From Nitrospinota bacterium (GTDB lineage: Bacteria > Nitrospinota > Nitrospinia > UBA9942): DNA of 13,906 nucleotides. The stretch covers positions 1-13,906 of the forward strand of contig JACRGN010000198.1 of NCBI GenBank assembly GCA_016234205.1. Reading direction: 5' to 3'. The notes below the pieces were generated by a model. That model saw nothing but the letters and a program-made list of their open reading frames with translations. It made no database searches and had not been told where the DNA came from. Position numbers and translations under genes: made by a program. Position 1 is the stretch's first letter. The number at the start of each line of letters is the position of its first letter. Below are positions 1 to 5,805 of the stretch, piece after piece.

Positions 1-823
1 CATCCCCATCCATCCCCTCTACAAAGTATTCCTTTGGAATGCCGATTTTTAAACCCTTTACATTATTAAGAAGGGATTTTGTAAAATCAGGGACAGGGAC
101 ATCTGCAGATGTAGAATCAAGAGGGTCCCGACCGCTTATAACATTCATTAAGATAGCTGTATCTGTTACATCTTTTGTCATGGGTCCAATCTGGTCAAGG
201 GAAGATGCAAATGCCACAAGCCCAAAACGGGAAACTCTTCCATAAGTAGGTTTTAATCCGGTGATGCCGCACATTGAGGCAGGCTGTCTTATAGAGCCTC
301 CTGTATCTGAGCCGAGAGAGCCTGCACACTCATCTGCCGAGACCGAAGCAGCAGAGCCTCCACTGGAGCCGCCCGGTATTACATCCAAATTCCACGGGTT
401 TCTTGTTACGCCAAAATGTGATGTCTCAGTTGATGAACCCATGGCAAATTCATCCATGTTTAATTTTCCAAGAAATATGGCACCACTTTCTCTTAATTTT
501 TTTATTACAGTTGCATCATAAGGGGGGATGTAATTTGAGAGTATCTTTGAGCCGCATGTAGTCCTAACATCTTTAATACATATTAAATCTTTTATGGCGA
601 GTGGAATTCCGAGAAGTGGAAGGTCTTTACCTTCCTTTATCTTATTATCTATATCTTCAGCCTGTTTAAGTGACTCATCTTTTGTAAGGGTTATAAATGA
701 GTGAATATCCTTCTCAACCCTCTCAATCCTTTTAATAAATTCCAGTGTCAGCTCCCTTGCACTTATCTCTCGTCTTTTTAACTTTTCCCTCAATTCATGG
801 ATGGTTAATTTATATAATTTCAT
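1..823 (-). CDS. gatA: Aspartyl/glutamyl-tRNA amidotransferase subunit A (partial, 3' end outside window)
   Basis: GatA is the amidase subunit of GatCAB. It releases ammonia from glutamine so that Glu-tRNA(Gln) or Asp-tRNA(Asn) can be amidated in the cytoplasm. The first 274 residues are present and the rest lies beyond base 1. The amidase-signature triad is visible: Lys78 in GIPLAIKD, Ser153 in PGGSSGGSAA and Ser177 in GSDTGGSIRQP, matching the positions known for bacterial GatA. The start at 823 is supported by an AAAGGA ribosome binding site about 11 nt upstream. That site overlaps the stop codon of the MazF-like toxin gene, so gatA lies 15 nt behind a toxin gene rather than behind gatC. 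No frameshift or stop is seen in the part present. The assignment is firm; the odd point is the genomic position. Confidence 0.96.
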   Translation of the reverse strand, partial: MKLYKLTIHELREKLKRREISARELTLEFIKRIERVEKDIHSFITLTKDESLKQAEDIDNKIKEGKDLPLLGIPLAIKDLICIKDVRTTCGSKILSNYIPPYDATVIKKLRESGAIFLGKLNMDEFAMGSSTETSHFGVTRNPWNLDVIPGGSSGGSAASVSADECAGSLGSDTGGSIRQPASMCGITGLKPTYGRVSRFGLVAFASSLDQIGPMTKDVTDTAILMNVISGRDPLDSTSADVPVPDFTKSLLNNVKGLKIGIPKEYFVEGMDGD

Positions 824-838
824 AATTTTAAAAATCCT

Positions 839-1183
839 TTATTTAAAATTAAATAATCTTTTTAGTTTATTATCTACTTCGCCTTGAATATGAAGAGGTA
901 ATTTTCCTAATTCACGCCGAAACAAAGTAGTGGTAACTGTCATCATACGATGTAAACGCAATGTGGAGGATACTCGTAAGCCTGTTTTAGCGAAATATGG
1001 AAGCGTTGAGTCTAATATTATATCTGTTTCTAATAAGTCAGTAGGAATTCTACTGCTAATAAATGAAACTATAACATGACGATGTGGTCCGATAGCATTG
1101 GTCAAACATACTGCCGGACGCACTTTTGCCACTGAAAAATCATCAAATGGAAATGGGACTAAGACAATTTTATCTTTAAGCAT
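839..1183 (-). CDS. MazF/PemK-family endoribonuclease toxin
   Basis: Predicted 114-residue toxin of a type II toxin-antitoxin pair; members of this family cleave RNA and are neutralised by binding the cognate antitoxin. The PemK-like fold signature is visible: an N-terminal DKIVLVPFPFDD strand, the RPAVCL segment, a central VSFISSR strand, and a C-terminal GLRVSSTLRLHRM followed by LGKLP. The start at 1183 (MLKDK) is preferred because the family usually begins just before the first strand and because it gives an 8-nt overlap with the antitoxin stop, typical of coupled pairs. In-frame ATGs at 1198 and 1201 would add up to six residues. None of the starts has a clear ribosome binding site, so translation is probably coupled to the antitoxin. 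Its stop codon forms part of the gatA ribosome binding site. Confidence 0.85.
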   Translation of the reverse strand: MLKDKIVLVPFPFDDFSVAKVRPAVCLTNAIGPHRHVIVSFISSRIPTDLLETDIILDSTLPYFAKTGLRVSSTLRLHRMMTVTTTLFRRELGKLPLHIQGEVDNKLKRLFNFK

Positions 1184-1424
1184 GGAAAGGTTTCCCATCA
1201 TTAATAGTATATATGTCTTCTTCGGGTTCTTTTAGAAAATCAAAAGATGGATTGACAGCAGCAGTGTAGAGCCATTCCTTTTCGTCTATCTCAATATCTT
1301 CTGGCAGTAGAATAATAACACGAACCCTCGCTGGTCCAACAACCGGCAATGGTTCATCAAGAATAAGCTTTTTTTGGGCGTCAATTGTTGCAGTTATTTC
1401 TATAGCTTTTTCTACAATTTCCAT
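1176..1424 (-). CDS. Antitoxin partner of the MazF/PemK-type toxin
   Basis: Small acidic protein of 82 residues, encoded immediately upstream of the toxin with an 8-nt overlap. The N-terminal half (EITATIDAQKKLILDEPLPVVGPARVRVIIL) has the beta-rich look of an AbrB/MazE-like or DUF2281-like DNA-binding region. The C-terminal half carries FDFLKEPEEDIYTINDGKPF, a conserved tail I recall in antitoxin-like proteins next to PemK toxins, and probably wraps the toxin. The start at 1424 is chosen over the ATG at 1478 because an excellent AAAGGAGG site sits at 1433-1440, 8 nt away. Such antitoxins usually repress their own promoter together with the toxin. The family assignment rests on recollection of similar proteins and on context. 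Confidence 0.8.
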   Translation of the reverse strand: MEIVEKAIEITATIDAQKKLILDEPLPVVGPARVRVIILLPEDIEIDEKEWLYTAAVNPSFDFLKEPEEDIYTINDGKPFHA

Positions 1425-1446
1425 ATTAAATACCTCCTTTATTCCC

Positions 1447-1480
1447 ATTATAATCCTAAAAATTGTGTGAATGTGCAATT
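1447..1480 (-). promoter_or_regulatory. Candidate promoter/operator of the toxin-antitoxin (and gatA) operon
   Basis: Read on the minus strand, a perfect TATAAT (1447-1452) lies 22 nt before the antitoxin ATG. No good -35 box stands 17 nt upstream. Instead that place is occupied by a short inverted repeat, AATTG at 1461-1465 and CAATT at 1476-1480, with a further GCAATTGC palindrome at 1494-1501. A weak -35 overlapped by an operator fits autoregulation by an antitoxin. This is inferred from sequence only. Confidence 0.4.
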
Positions 1481-1605
1481 ACACAGTAGTATAAGCAATT
1501 GCAGTTTTCATTTATTCTTTAGAAATTAGCAAATTAGTTTTTAATGTATCCGTTGCAAAAACAATCTGAAAGGTTTGGACATTAGTCTTTTGTAATGTGT
1601 TAGTG

Positions 1606-1622
1606 AAATACCGCAAATTTTA
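1606..1622. repeat. Left inverted repeat bracketing the DUF262 gene
   Basis: AAATACCGCAAATTTTA. The first 13 bases (1606-1618) are the exact reverse complement of 3343-3355, and the whole 17 bases match with one mismatch. It lies only a few bases beyond the DUF262 stop codon. See the partner at 3339-3355. Confidence 0.8.
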
Positions 1623-1623
1623 A

Positions 1624-3321
1624 TCATAAATTAAGAACTGAATTTATTTTCTGAAGGATTAAGTTTCTCCTTTCTTTTACAAACAATTCATAATTCTCCA
1701 GTTCCCACAACTTTTTATCTGGCGGGATTAAATGCCTTGAGAGATATATCTTTCTGTTGTCAACTTCCTTGGTAATCCATTCAGTGAGAGATTTTTCTCT
1801 TTTTGTGCCTCGATTAGTTCCAATATCAAGCAATTGATAATTTTCTACACAATTTATAAAATTGGAATCGTATTTGCCTTGAAGTTTGTTGGTGGGCTGA
1901 ACATGGTCAATATCTTGCAATCTAATCGTTGCCTCACGGTCATAAAGAACATAAAACAAAAATGGCATATCAAGAAATTTTAAATTAGTCTCGGTAATTG
2001 TATCAAAGAAAAATAAAGGATGATTTTTATAAGTATCAAGGATTTTTTCTAAGGGGAAGTCTTTATTCTTATAAATTTTGATGACATTTAGAAGTTTTTT
2101 TATTCCAGTTTTGTATGGTATCCAACCTTTGCCTCTACTAAATAAGCCATTCAATAATGATAAATAAATCCATTTATGCAAGTACTTATAATCAAGATTT
2201 GCTGTATCGTAAGTATCAAATAATTTGTGAAGATTATCGGTTAGTGTTTGCTTATGAAAAATATGATATGCAATAAAATATAAAGGAATAAAAGAGCGGT
2301 TTTCACTCTTATAATATTCATGCAATTTTGAAGCGATTAAGAATTTCTTTAATGCACTCAATGTTTCACATATACGGTCTTTGTTATCCACAGCAAATTT
2401 AGCATCATTGGAGTCAATGTCTGACATTTCCTTAGTATGATTATCTCTAAGTAAAAATATTAGCTTGATTAAATTGTCTTGGGACATGCCAATATCCTGA
2501 TAATCTTTCAATGTTTCATCTAAAAACTTTTCCATTTTCCACTCAAAACCTTTTAAGATAGATGCGACTAAATCATAAGCTGATAACTTAGTGCCTCCAT
2601 CGTTTAATCTTCTAAATAACTCAACTATTCTTTGCCTATTAGCAACTTCATCTGATTTTTTGTTTATTGTTACTTTGGCAATACCAACATGCTTGATGGT
2701 AAATAAATTCTTATAAAATGTCCTGACATTTTTTCTAATATGTGTTTGTTTTATTTCTTCAGCTACTCCCCCTGCCTCTATAATTTTATCGGCTATGTAA
2801 TCTTCGTCATGGGTGTCTTTAAGTTGCCTGAATAGCTGATTAACTGGATACCATTTATGCTCCTCTAATCCTTCATCTAATCTATCCGAATTTATTTTGG
2901 GAAGCTTTGTTGCATCATTTTCAAATTCAAATTCGTATTCCATATTATTGAAATCGCTGAATAAATCTAAATACAATATTTTTCCGTTTATGCTGCCCAT
3001 TATTCCCATGTAAAAAGATTGAAATCTTTGTTGACCATCGATTACAAAAAAGTGGTTTTGATTGAGATTTTCCAGATTAATAGAATCTATTAAACTACCA
3101 TCTTTCGTAAAATATCGAAATGCAAATAAGGGTTTGTTATTTTTTTCCTCCTCAATAACCATAATACCACCAAAGGAATTTCCCTTTAATAAGGTATCAA
3201 AAAGTAATTCCATTTTTTCTTCATCCCAAACTAATCTTCTTTGAATTACAGGTAGAACAAAAATATTATCTGATATTTTGGAAACTGCATCTTCGACTGT
3301 TATCGGGTCCCAATTTGCCAT
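1624..3321 (-). CDS. DUF262 / HNH-like (GmrSD- or SspE-like) predicted restriction protein
   Basis: Predicted 565-residue defence protein. The N-terminal DUF262 (ParB/Srx-like NTPase) domain shows LPVIQRRLVW at 23-32, a helix followed by GNSFGGIMVIE at 48-57, and the hallmark IDGQQRF at 94-100. The C-terminal end has a DUF1524/HNH-like nuclease signature: Asp472-His473 in DHVQP, then Asn494 in the ENYQLLD segment, Asn503 and Lys510 in TNRGTKREKSL. In GmrSD and SspE such pairings nick or cut DNA that carries modified bases or a phosphorothioate backbone; whether this protein does so is inference. The length suits a full-length member. The start at 3321 has AAGGAA close upstream. It sits alone between gatC and the toxin-antitoxin pair, bracketed by inverted repeats, and is notably AT-rich, which suggests transfer. 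Confidence 0.85.
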   Translation of the reverse strand: MANWDPITVEDAVSKISDNIFVLPVIQRRLVWDEEKMELLFDTLLKGNSFGGIMVIEEEKNNKPLFAFRYFTKDGSLIDSINLENLNQNHFFVIDGQQRFQSFYMGIMGSINGKILYLDLFSDFNNMEYEFEFENDATKLPKINSDRLDEGLEEHKWYPVNQLFRQLKDTHDEDYIADKIIEAGGVAEEIKQTHIRKNVRTFYKNLFTIKHVGIAKVTINKKSDEVANRQRIVELFRRLNDGGTKLSAYDLVASILKGFEWKMEKFLDETLKDYQDIGMSQDNLIKLIFLLRDNHTKEMSDIDSNDAKFAVDNKDRICETLSALKKFLIASKLHEYYKSENRSFIPLYFIAYHIFHKQTLTDNLHKLFDTYDTANLDYKYLHKWIYLSLLNGLFSRGKGWIPYKTGIKKLLNVIKIYKNKDFPLEKILDTYKNHPLFFFDTITETNLKFLDMPFLFYVLYDREATIRLQDIDHVQPTNKLQGKYDSNFINCVENYQLLDIGTNRGTKREKSLTEWITKEVDNRKIYLSRHLIPPDKKLWELENYELFVKERRNLILQKINSVLNL

Positions 3322-3338
3322 TTATTCCTTTTCCTTCC

Positions 3339-3355
3339 TAATATTTGCGGTATTT
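3339..3355. repeat. Right inverted repeat bracketing the DUF262 gene
   Basis: TAATATTTGCGGTATTT. Bases 3343-3355 are the exact reverse complement of 1606-1618, and the 17-base extension matches at 16 positions. It lies 17 nt upstream of the DUF262 start codon. The pair spans 1.75 kb and encloses just that gene. No flanking direct repeat (target duplication) was found. Confidence 0.8.
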
Positions 3356-3374
3356 TTCTTTTAACTTGTTTATA

Positions 3375-3390
3375 TCCGAAGTATTTCGGA
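3375..3390. other. Small hairpin after gatC
   Basis: TCCGAA at 3375-3380 and TTCGGA at 3385-3390 form a 6-bp stem with a 4-nt GTAT loop, 42 nt beyond the gatC stop on the minus strand. There is no T-run after it, so it is not a convincing intrinsic terminator. It may be an RNA end-protecting hairpin or chance. Confidence 0.3.
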
Positions 3391-3431
3391 AATATTTACT
3401 CCATCTAAAAGCCTGAAATTCCTTCAACCTA

Positions 3432-3725
3432 TCATGCCTCTTCTATAATTTTAGGAACCTTGTAATAATTTCTGTCTTTATCAGGTGCATTATCAAGGGA
3501 ATTACCTTCTAAAAACAATTCCCTATTCACATCATCACGGAAGGTGTTTTTTATTGGCAGGACATGGGATGTAGGCTCAACATTGCCTGTATCAAGCTGG
3601 TTTAACTTGTCTATATGGGTAAGTATGTTACTCAACTGATGAGTGAATCTCTCCTTCTCCACATCTGTAAGCTCTAACCGTGCAAGTTCAGCCACATGCT
3701 CTACTTCTTTAATTGATAATTTCAT
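3432..3725 (-). CDS. gatC: Aspartyl/glutamyl-tRNA amidotransferase subunit C
   Basis: Small subunit of GatCAB that wraps around GatA and stabilises its contact with GatB. The 97 residues suit the family's usual length of about 95. Typical features are an N-terminal segment with VEHVAELARLELTDVEKE, a helix with QLSNILTHIDKLNQLDT, then VEPTSHVLP and the FRDD motif. The start at 3725 is preferred to the ATG at 3746 because AAAAAGGAT lies 8 nt before it and the protein then begins with MKLSIKEVEHVA as is usual. gatA would be expected directly downstream, but 2.6 kb of accessory genes intervenes. Upstream lie a hairpin repeat and a tiny basic ORF on the same strand. Confidence 0.95.
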   Translation of the reverse strand: MKLSIKEVEHVAELARLELTDVEKERFTHQLSNILTHIDKLNQLDTGNVEPTSHVLPIKNTFRDDVNRELFLEGNSLDNAPDKDRNYYKVPKIIEEA

Positions 3726-3742
3726 ATAAAATATCCTTTTTG

Positions 3743-3852
3743 CCACAGACTTACACAGACTTTTTAAACTGTTTAAGCCGTTTAAATCGTTTAAACTGTT
3801 TGAACCTTTTTAATTAATCTGTGAAAATCTGTGTAATCTGTGGTTTCATTAG
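3743..3852. repeat. Intergenic inverted repeat A, with tandem 9-bp core
   Basis: Imperfect inverted repeat: left arm CCACAGACTTACACAGAC (3743-3760) pairs with the right arm ending ATCTGTGTAATCTGTGG at 3843. The right end through 3852 is identical over 28 nt with 12762-12789 in repeat E. The loop holds five copies of a 9-bp unit (3763-3807): TTTAAACTG, TTTAAGCCG, TTTAAATCG, TTTAAACTG, TTTGAACCT. It belongs to a dispersed family also seen elsewhere in this window. Confidence 0.75.
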
Positions 3853-3862
3853 TTATTTGTTT

Positions 3863-3934
3863 CTATCTCCTGTGTGATGCCTTTTTGCTTCTCCATCTCC
3901 TCTTTAACTTTTTCTTCTTTGTCTTACTTGCCAT
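3863..3934 (-). CDS. Tiny lysine/arginine-rich ORF, possibly a frameshifted remnant
   Basis: A 23-codon ORF encoding MASKTKKKKLKRRWRSKKAS then HRR, more than half Lys or Arg. It has an ideal AAAGGAGG site at 3941-3948 with 6-nt spacing, the best such signal nearby, so translation initiation here is likely. It lies upstream of gatC on the same strand. The composition resembles very small ribosome-associated basic proteins, but no family is recognised. In the -1 frame the same DNA reads KVKEEMEKQKGITQEIETNN before a stop, an equally protein-like sequence. The region may therefore be a short gene with one indel rather than an intact 23-residue protein. About 130 nt of repeat A separates it from gatC. 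Confidence 0.4.
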   Translation of the reverse strand: MASKTKKKKLKRRWRSKKASHRR

Positions 3935-3985
3935 AAATATCCTCCTTTTCTTAATTTGGTTTGAAGAATTGAAACATGATAAGAA

Positions 3986-4057
3986 AATATAGCATAAAAA
4001 AAATTTTTAATAAAGTATTATGCTTTGTCTTGACATGGTGGATTTCTATAGTGTAAA
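3986..4057. promoter_or_regulatory. Candidate divergent promoter region
   Basis: Plus strand: TTGACA at 4030-4035, a 16-nt spacer and TGTAAA at 4052-4057, pointing at the deoxyhypusine-synthase-like gene about 125 nt downstream. Minus strand: TATATT at 3986-3991 (read in reverse) about 50 nt before the tiny ORF, without a clear -35. An AT-only stretch flanked by GCATAA (3993-3998) and TTATGC lies between them. The plus-strand promoter is the better supported. Confidence 0.4.
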
Positions 4058-4094
4058 CTGATTTTCACTTTTTTGATGTATAGGAAATTATATA

Positions 4095-4159
4095 GCCACC
4101 AAGACACAAAGGGATAAAGAATAATTTTTTCTTTGAGTCTTCGAGTCTTTGAGGTAGGT
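4095..4159. repeat. Intergenic inverted repeat B in the 5' leader of the DHS-like gene
   Basis: Left arm GCCACCAAGACACAAAG pairs imperfectly with a right arm containing CTTTGAGTCTTCGAGTCTTT and ending near GAGGTAGGT. It is a degenerate copy of a common dispersed repeat type and lies directly upstream of the ribosome binding site (GAGGT, 4170-4174) of the next gene, so it would form part of that mRNA's leader. Confidence 0.5.
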
Positions 4160-4183
4160 TGTTGTTTTTGAGGTATAAAATAG

Positions 4184-5224
4184 ATGAGTAATTTTTTACA
4201 GGTTAAGATAAGACCGCAGGAGATTAAGAAGGGGAGTTCTGTAAGGGCAATGTTAGACACTATGGGGAATAGTGCCTTTCAGGGGAAGAATCTGGCACTC
4301 GCCCGTGATATATGGGTGAAGATGTTAAATGACAGGACTACAATATTCTTCGGTCTTGCAGGTGCCATGGTGCCTGCCGGGATGAGGGGGATAATTACAT
4401 ATCTTATTAAGAACAGGTATATAGACTGTCTTGTATCTACAGGTGCAAACCTTTTCCATGATTGCCATGAGACACTCGGCAGATTCCATTTTCAGGGGAC
4501 TCATGAGGTGGATGATATAAAGCTGTTTGAAAAGGGGATAGACAGGATATATGATGTCTTTGCATCCGAGCAGGAGTTCAGGAAGGCAGATAATTTCGTT
4601 AAGAACTGGGCAAAGGGATTAGACCCAAAAGTTGTTTCAGGAAAGAGGTCGGTAACGACAAGGGAATTTTTATACCTCCTCGGAGAGAAACTCTCAAAGA
4701 TTAGCAAGGTTGAAGGAATCCTCACATCTGCATATAAGGCGAAGGTTCCGATTTACTGCCCTGCCATTGGAGACAGCTCAATAGGCATAGCACTTGCGGT
4801 GGGGAGGGCGGAAGGGTCAAACAATATCCAGTTTGATATGGTAAAGGATGTCCTTGAGACCGCAGAGATAGCAAGCAAGTCCAAATCTACAGGTGTAATA
4901 TATGTAGGGGGGGGGACGCCAAAGAATTTTATACAGCAGACTGAGGTTACTGCCTCTATAATGAGCGATTCAGTATCTGAAGGGCATAGGTATGCAATCC
5001 AGATTACTGCCGATGCTCCCCACTGGGGAGGACTCTCTGGCTGCACATTCAAAGAGGCACAGTCATGGGGGAAGATTGCAAGGGATGCCCGCAGTGTATC
5101 CCTCCACTCAGATGCTACAATAGCACTTCCAATCATAGCCACCGGTGTGGCAGACAGTTTCAATACCAAAAAGAGAAGGATGCCAAAATTTACAATTAAA
5201 GAAGATTTGAAGATGACCCTCTAA
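4184..5224 (+). CDS. Deoxyhypusine synthase-like family protein (predicted polyamine aminobutyl transferase)
   Basis: A 346-residue protein of the deoxyhypusine synthase fold. The family transfers an aminobutyl group from spermidine or putrescine, using NAD and a lysine imine intermediate. Bacteria lack the eIF5A substrate, and bacterial homologues are generally thought to make or rearrange polyamines such as homospermidine. Visible motifs are LAGAMVPAGMRG (58-69), STGANLFHD (85-93), GDSSIGIAL (196-204), GGGTPKNF (242-249), and SGCTFKEAQSWGKI (285-298) with the catalytic-type lysine at 297. In eukaryotic enzymes the GGG segment continues with a KHH motif containing an essential histidine; here it reads KNF. 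The start at 4184 has GAGGT 9 nt upstream. The gene is monocistronic and divergent from gatC. Substrate is not decidable from sequence. Confidence 0.88.
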   Translation: MSNFLQVKIRPQEIKKGSSVRAMLDTMGNSAFQGKNLALARDIWVKMLNDRTTIFFGLAGAMVPAGMRGIITYLIKNRYIDCLVSTGANLFHDCHETLGRFHFQGTHEVDDIKLFEKGIDRIYDVFASEQEFRKADNFVKNWAKGLDPKVVSGKRSVTTREFLYLLGEKLSKISKVEGILTSAYKAKVPIYCPAIGDSSIGIALAVGRAEGSNNIQFDMVKDVLETAEIASKSKSTGVIYVGGGTPKNFIQQTEVTASIMSDSVSEGHRYAIQITADAPHWGGLSGCTFKEAQSWGKIARDARSVSLHSDATIALPIIATGVADSFNTKKRRMPKFTIKEDLKMTL

Positions 5225-5262
5225 GTATGAAGTATCCACCTCCATTAATCCAAAAAATGAGT

Positions 5263-5412
5263 TTAGCCACGAATTTTCACGAATGGACTCGAATTATTAA
5301 AAATTTAGTGTCAGTGTTAGTGACAGTGTCAGTTAGAGGATTCTTTTACTGACACTGATAATTGTCACTGTCACTTTTATTATTTGATTTATTCGTGCTC
5401 ATTCGTGGCTAA
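5263..5412. repeat. Intergenic inverted repeat C (nested hairpins)
   Basis: Outer arms TTAGCCACGAAT (5263-5274) and ATTCGTGGCTAA (5401-5412) are perfect reverse complements over 12 bp. Inside lies a second perfect 10-bp pair, CAGTGTCAGT (5324-5333) and ACTGACACTG (5348-5357), with more TGTCACTG-like repeats around it. The outer arm sequence recurs in repeat D. It fills most of the space between the DHS-like gene and the next ORF and could act as a 3' hairpin, though it lacks a terminator T-run. Confidence 0.75.
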
Positions 5413-5459
5413 TGCATAATCTGTGTTAAGGAAAGGAGGTGAATTATAAGTAGTAGTTT

Positions 5460-5648
5460 ATGGATAACAGGAAGGATAGTGTCGGAGGACAAAAAGAAAA
5501 CTTCGATATTTCAGGCGGTAAAGATTCCTTAAATAAAGGAGCCAAAAAAAAGAAACCCCTAAGAAGGGAAAAGGATACAATAAGAAAAATCACGAGGGAG
5601 TGTCTGAAGGATTGGAGGGGGATTGATTTTGATGAGGATGAAATATAA
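5460..5648 (+). CDS. Small charged hypothetical protein
   Basis: A 62-residue protein not recognised as any family. It is highly charged: Lys/Gly/Ser-rich and probably disordered in the first half, with KKKKPLRREK at 29-38, and ending in the acidic DFDEDEI. There is no signal peptide, membrane segment or cysteine pair. A very strong AAGGAGGT lies at 5433-5440, but 19 nt from the ATG, which is too far for ordinary initiation. In-frame stops directly upstream exclude a longer form. It lies between repeat C and the promoter of the M23 peptidase gene. Whether it is truly expressed is uncertain. Confidence 0.45.
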   Translation: MDNRKDSVGGQKENFDISGGKDSLNKGAKKKKPLRREKDTIRKITRECLKDWRGIDFDEDEI

Positions 5649-5714
5649 AAGGCAATAAGATTTTTGATAAAAAAACGGATTGGCGGGCAAAATAAAAAAG
5701 ATGGCTGAAAGCAC

Positions 5715-5744
5715 TTGACAAATATAGGGTTATTGTGTTGTAAT
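5715..5744 (+). promoter_or_regulatory. Candidate sigma-70-type promoter for the M23 peptidase gene
   Basis: TTGACA (5715-5720) followed after 18 nt by TGTAAT (5739-5744). Transcription would begin near 5751, giving a leader of about 55 nt before the ATG at 5806 with its AGGAGGG site at 5794-5800. No competing ORF covers it. Confidence 0.5.
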
Positions 5745-5805
5745 TAGGCAGTTTTAATATATATGGAGTAGGTGTAAATAAAAGTCTCATTATAGGAGGG
5801 CGAAT

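Noticed and set aside
261..521. Plus-strand ORF opposite gatA
   Set aside because: It is antisense to conserved GatA amidase-signature sequence and its product has no recognisable family; a coding shadow.
1606..3355. Classical insertion sequence
   Set aside because: Inverted repeats are present but the enclosed gene is not a transposase and no target-site duplication is visible; kept only as a candidate cassette.
3763..3807. Possible CRISPR-like array
   Set aside because: Units are 9 bp with no spacers; a simple tandem repeat.
3906..3934. Programmed -1 frameshift at an A-rich heptamer in the tiny ORF
   Set aside because: The heptamer reads G AAA AAG rather than A AAA AAG, so P-site re-pairing would be poor, and no stimulatory structure is obvious; an indel is simpler.
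4018..4260. Minus-strand 80-codon ORF upstream of gatC
   Set aside because: It covers repeat B and the 5' end of a well-supported plus-strand gene; composition follows the repeat.
4753..5169. Minus-strand 138-codon ORF opposite the deoxyhypusine-synthase-like gene
   Set aside because: The opposite strand encodes the conserved catalytic region; no ribosome binding site and no family resemblance.
5263..5412. Repeat C as an intrinsic terminator of the DHS-like gene
   Set aside because: Stem is long and interrupted, with no T-run directly after a GC-rich hairpin.
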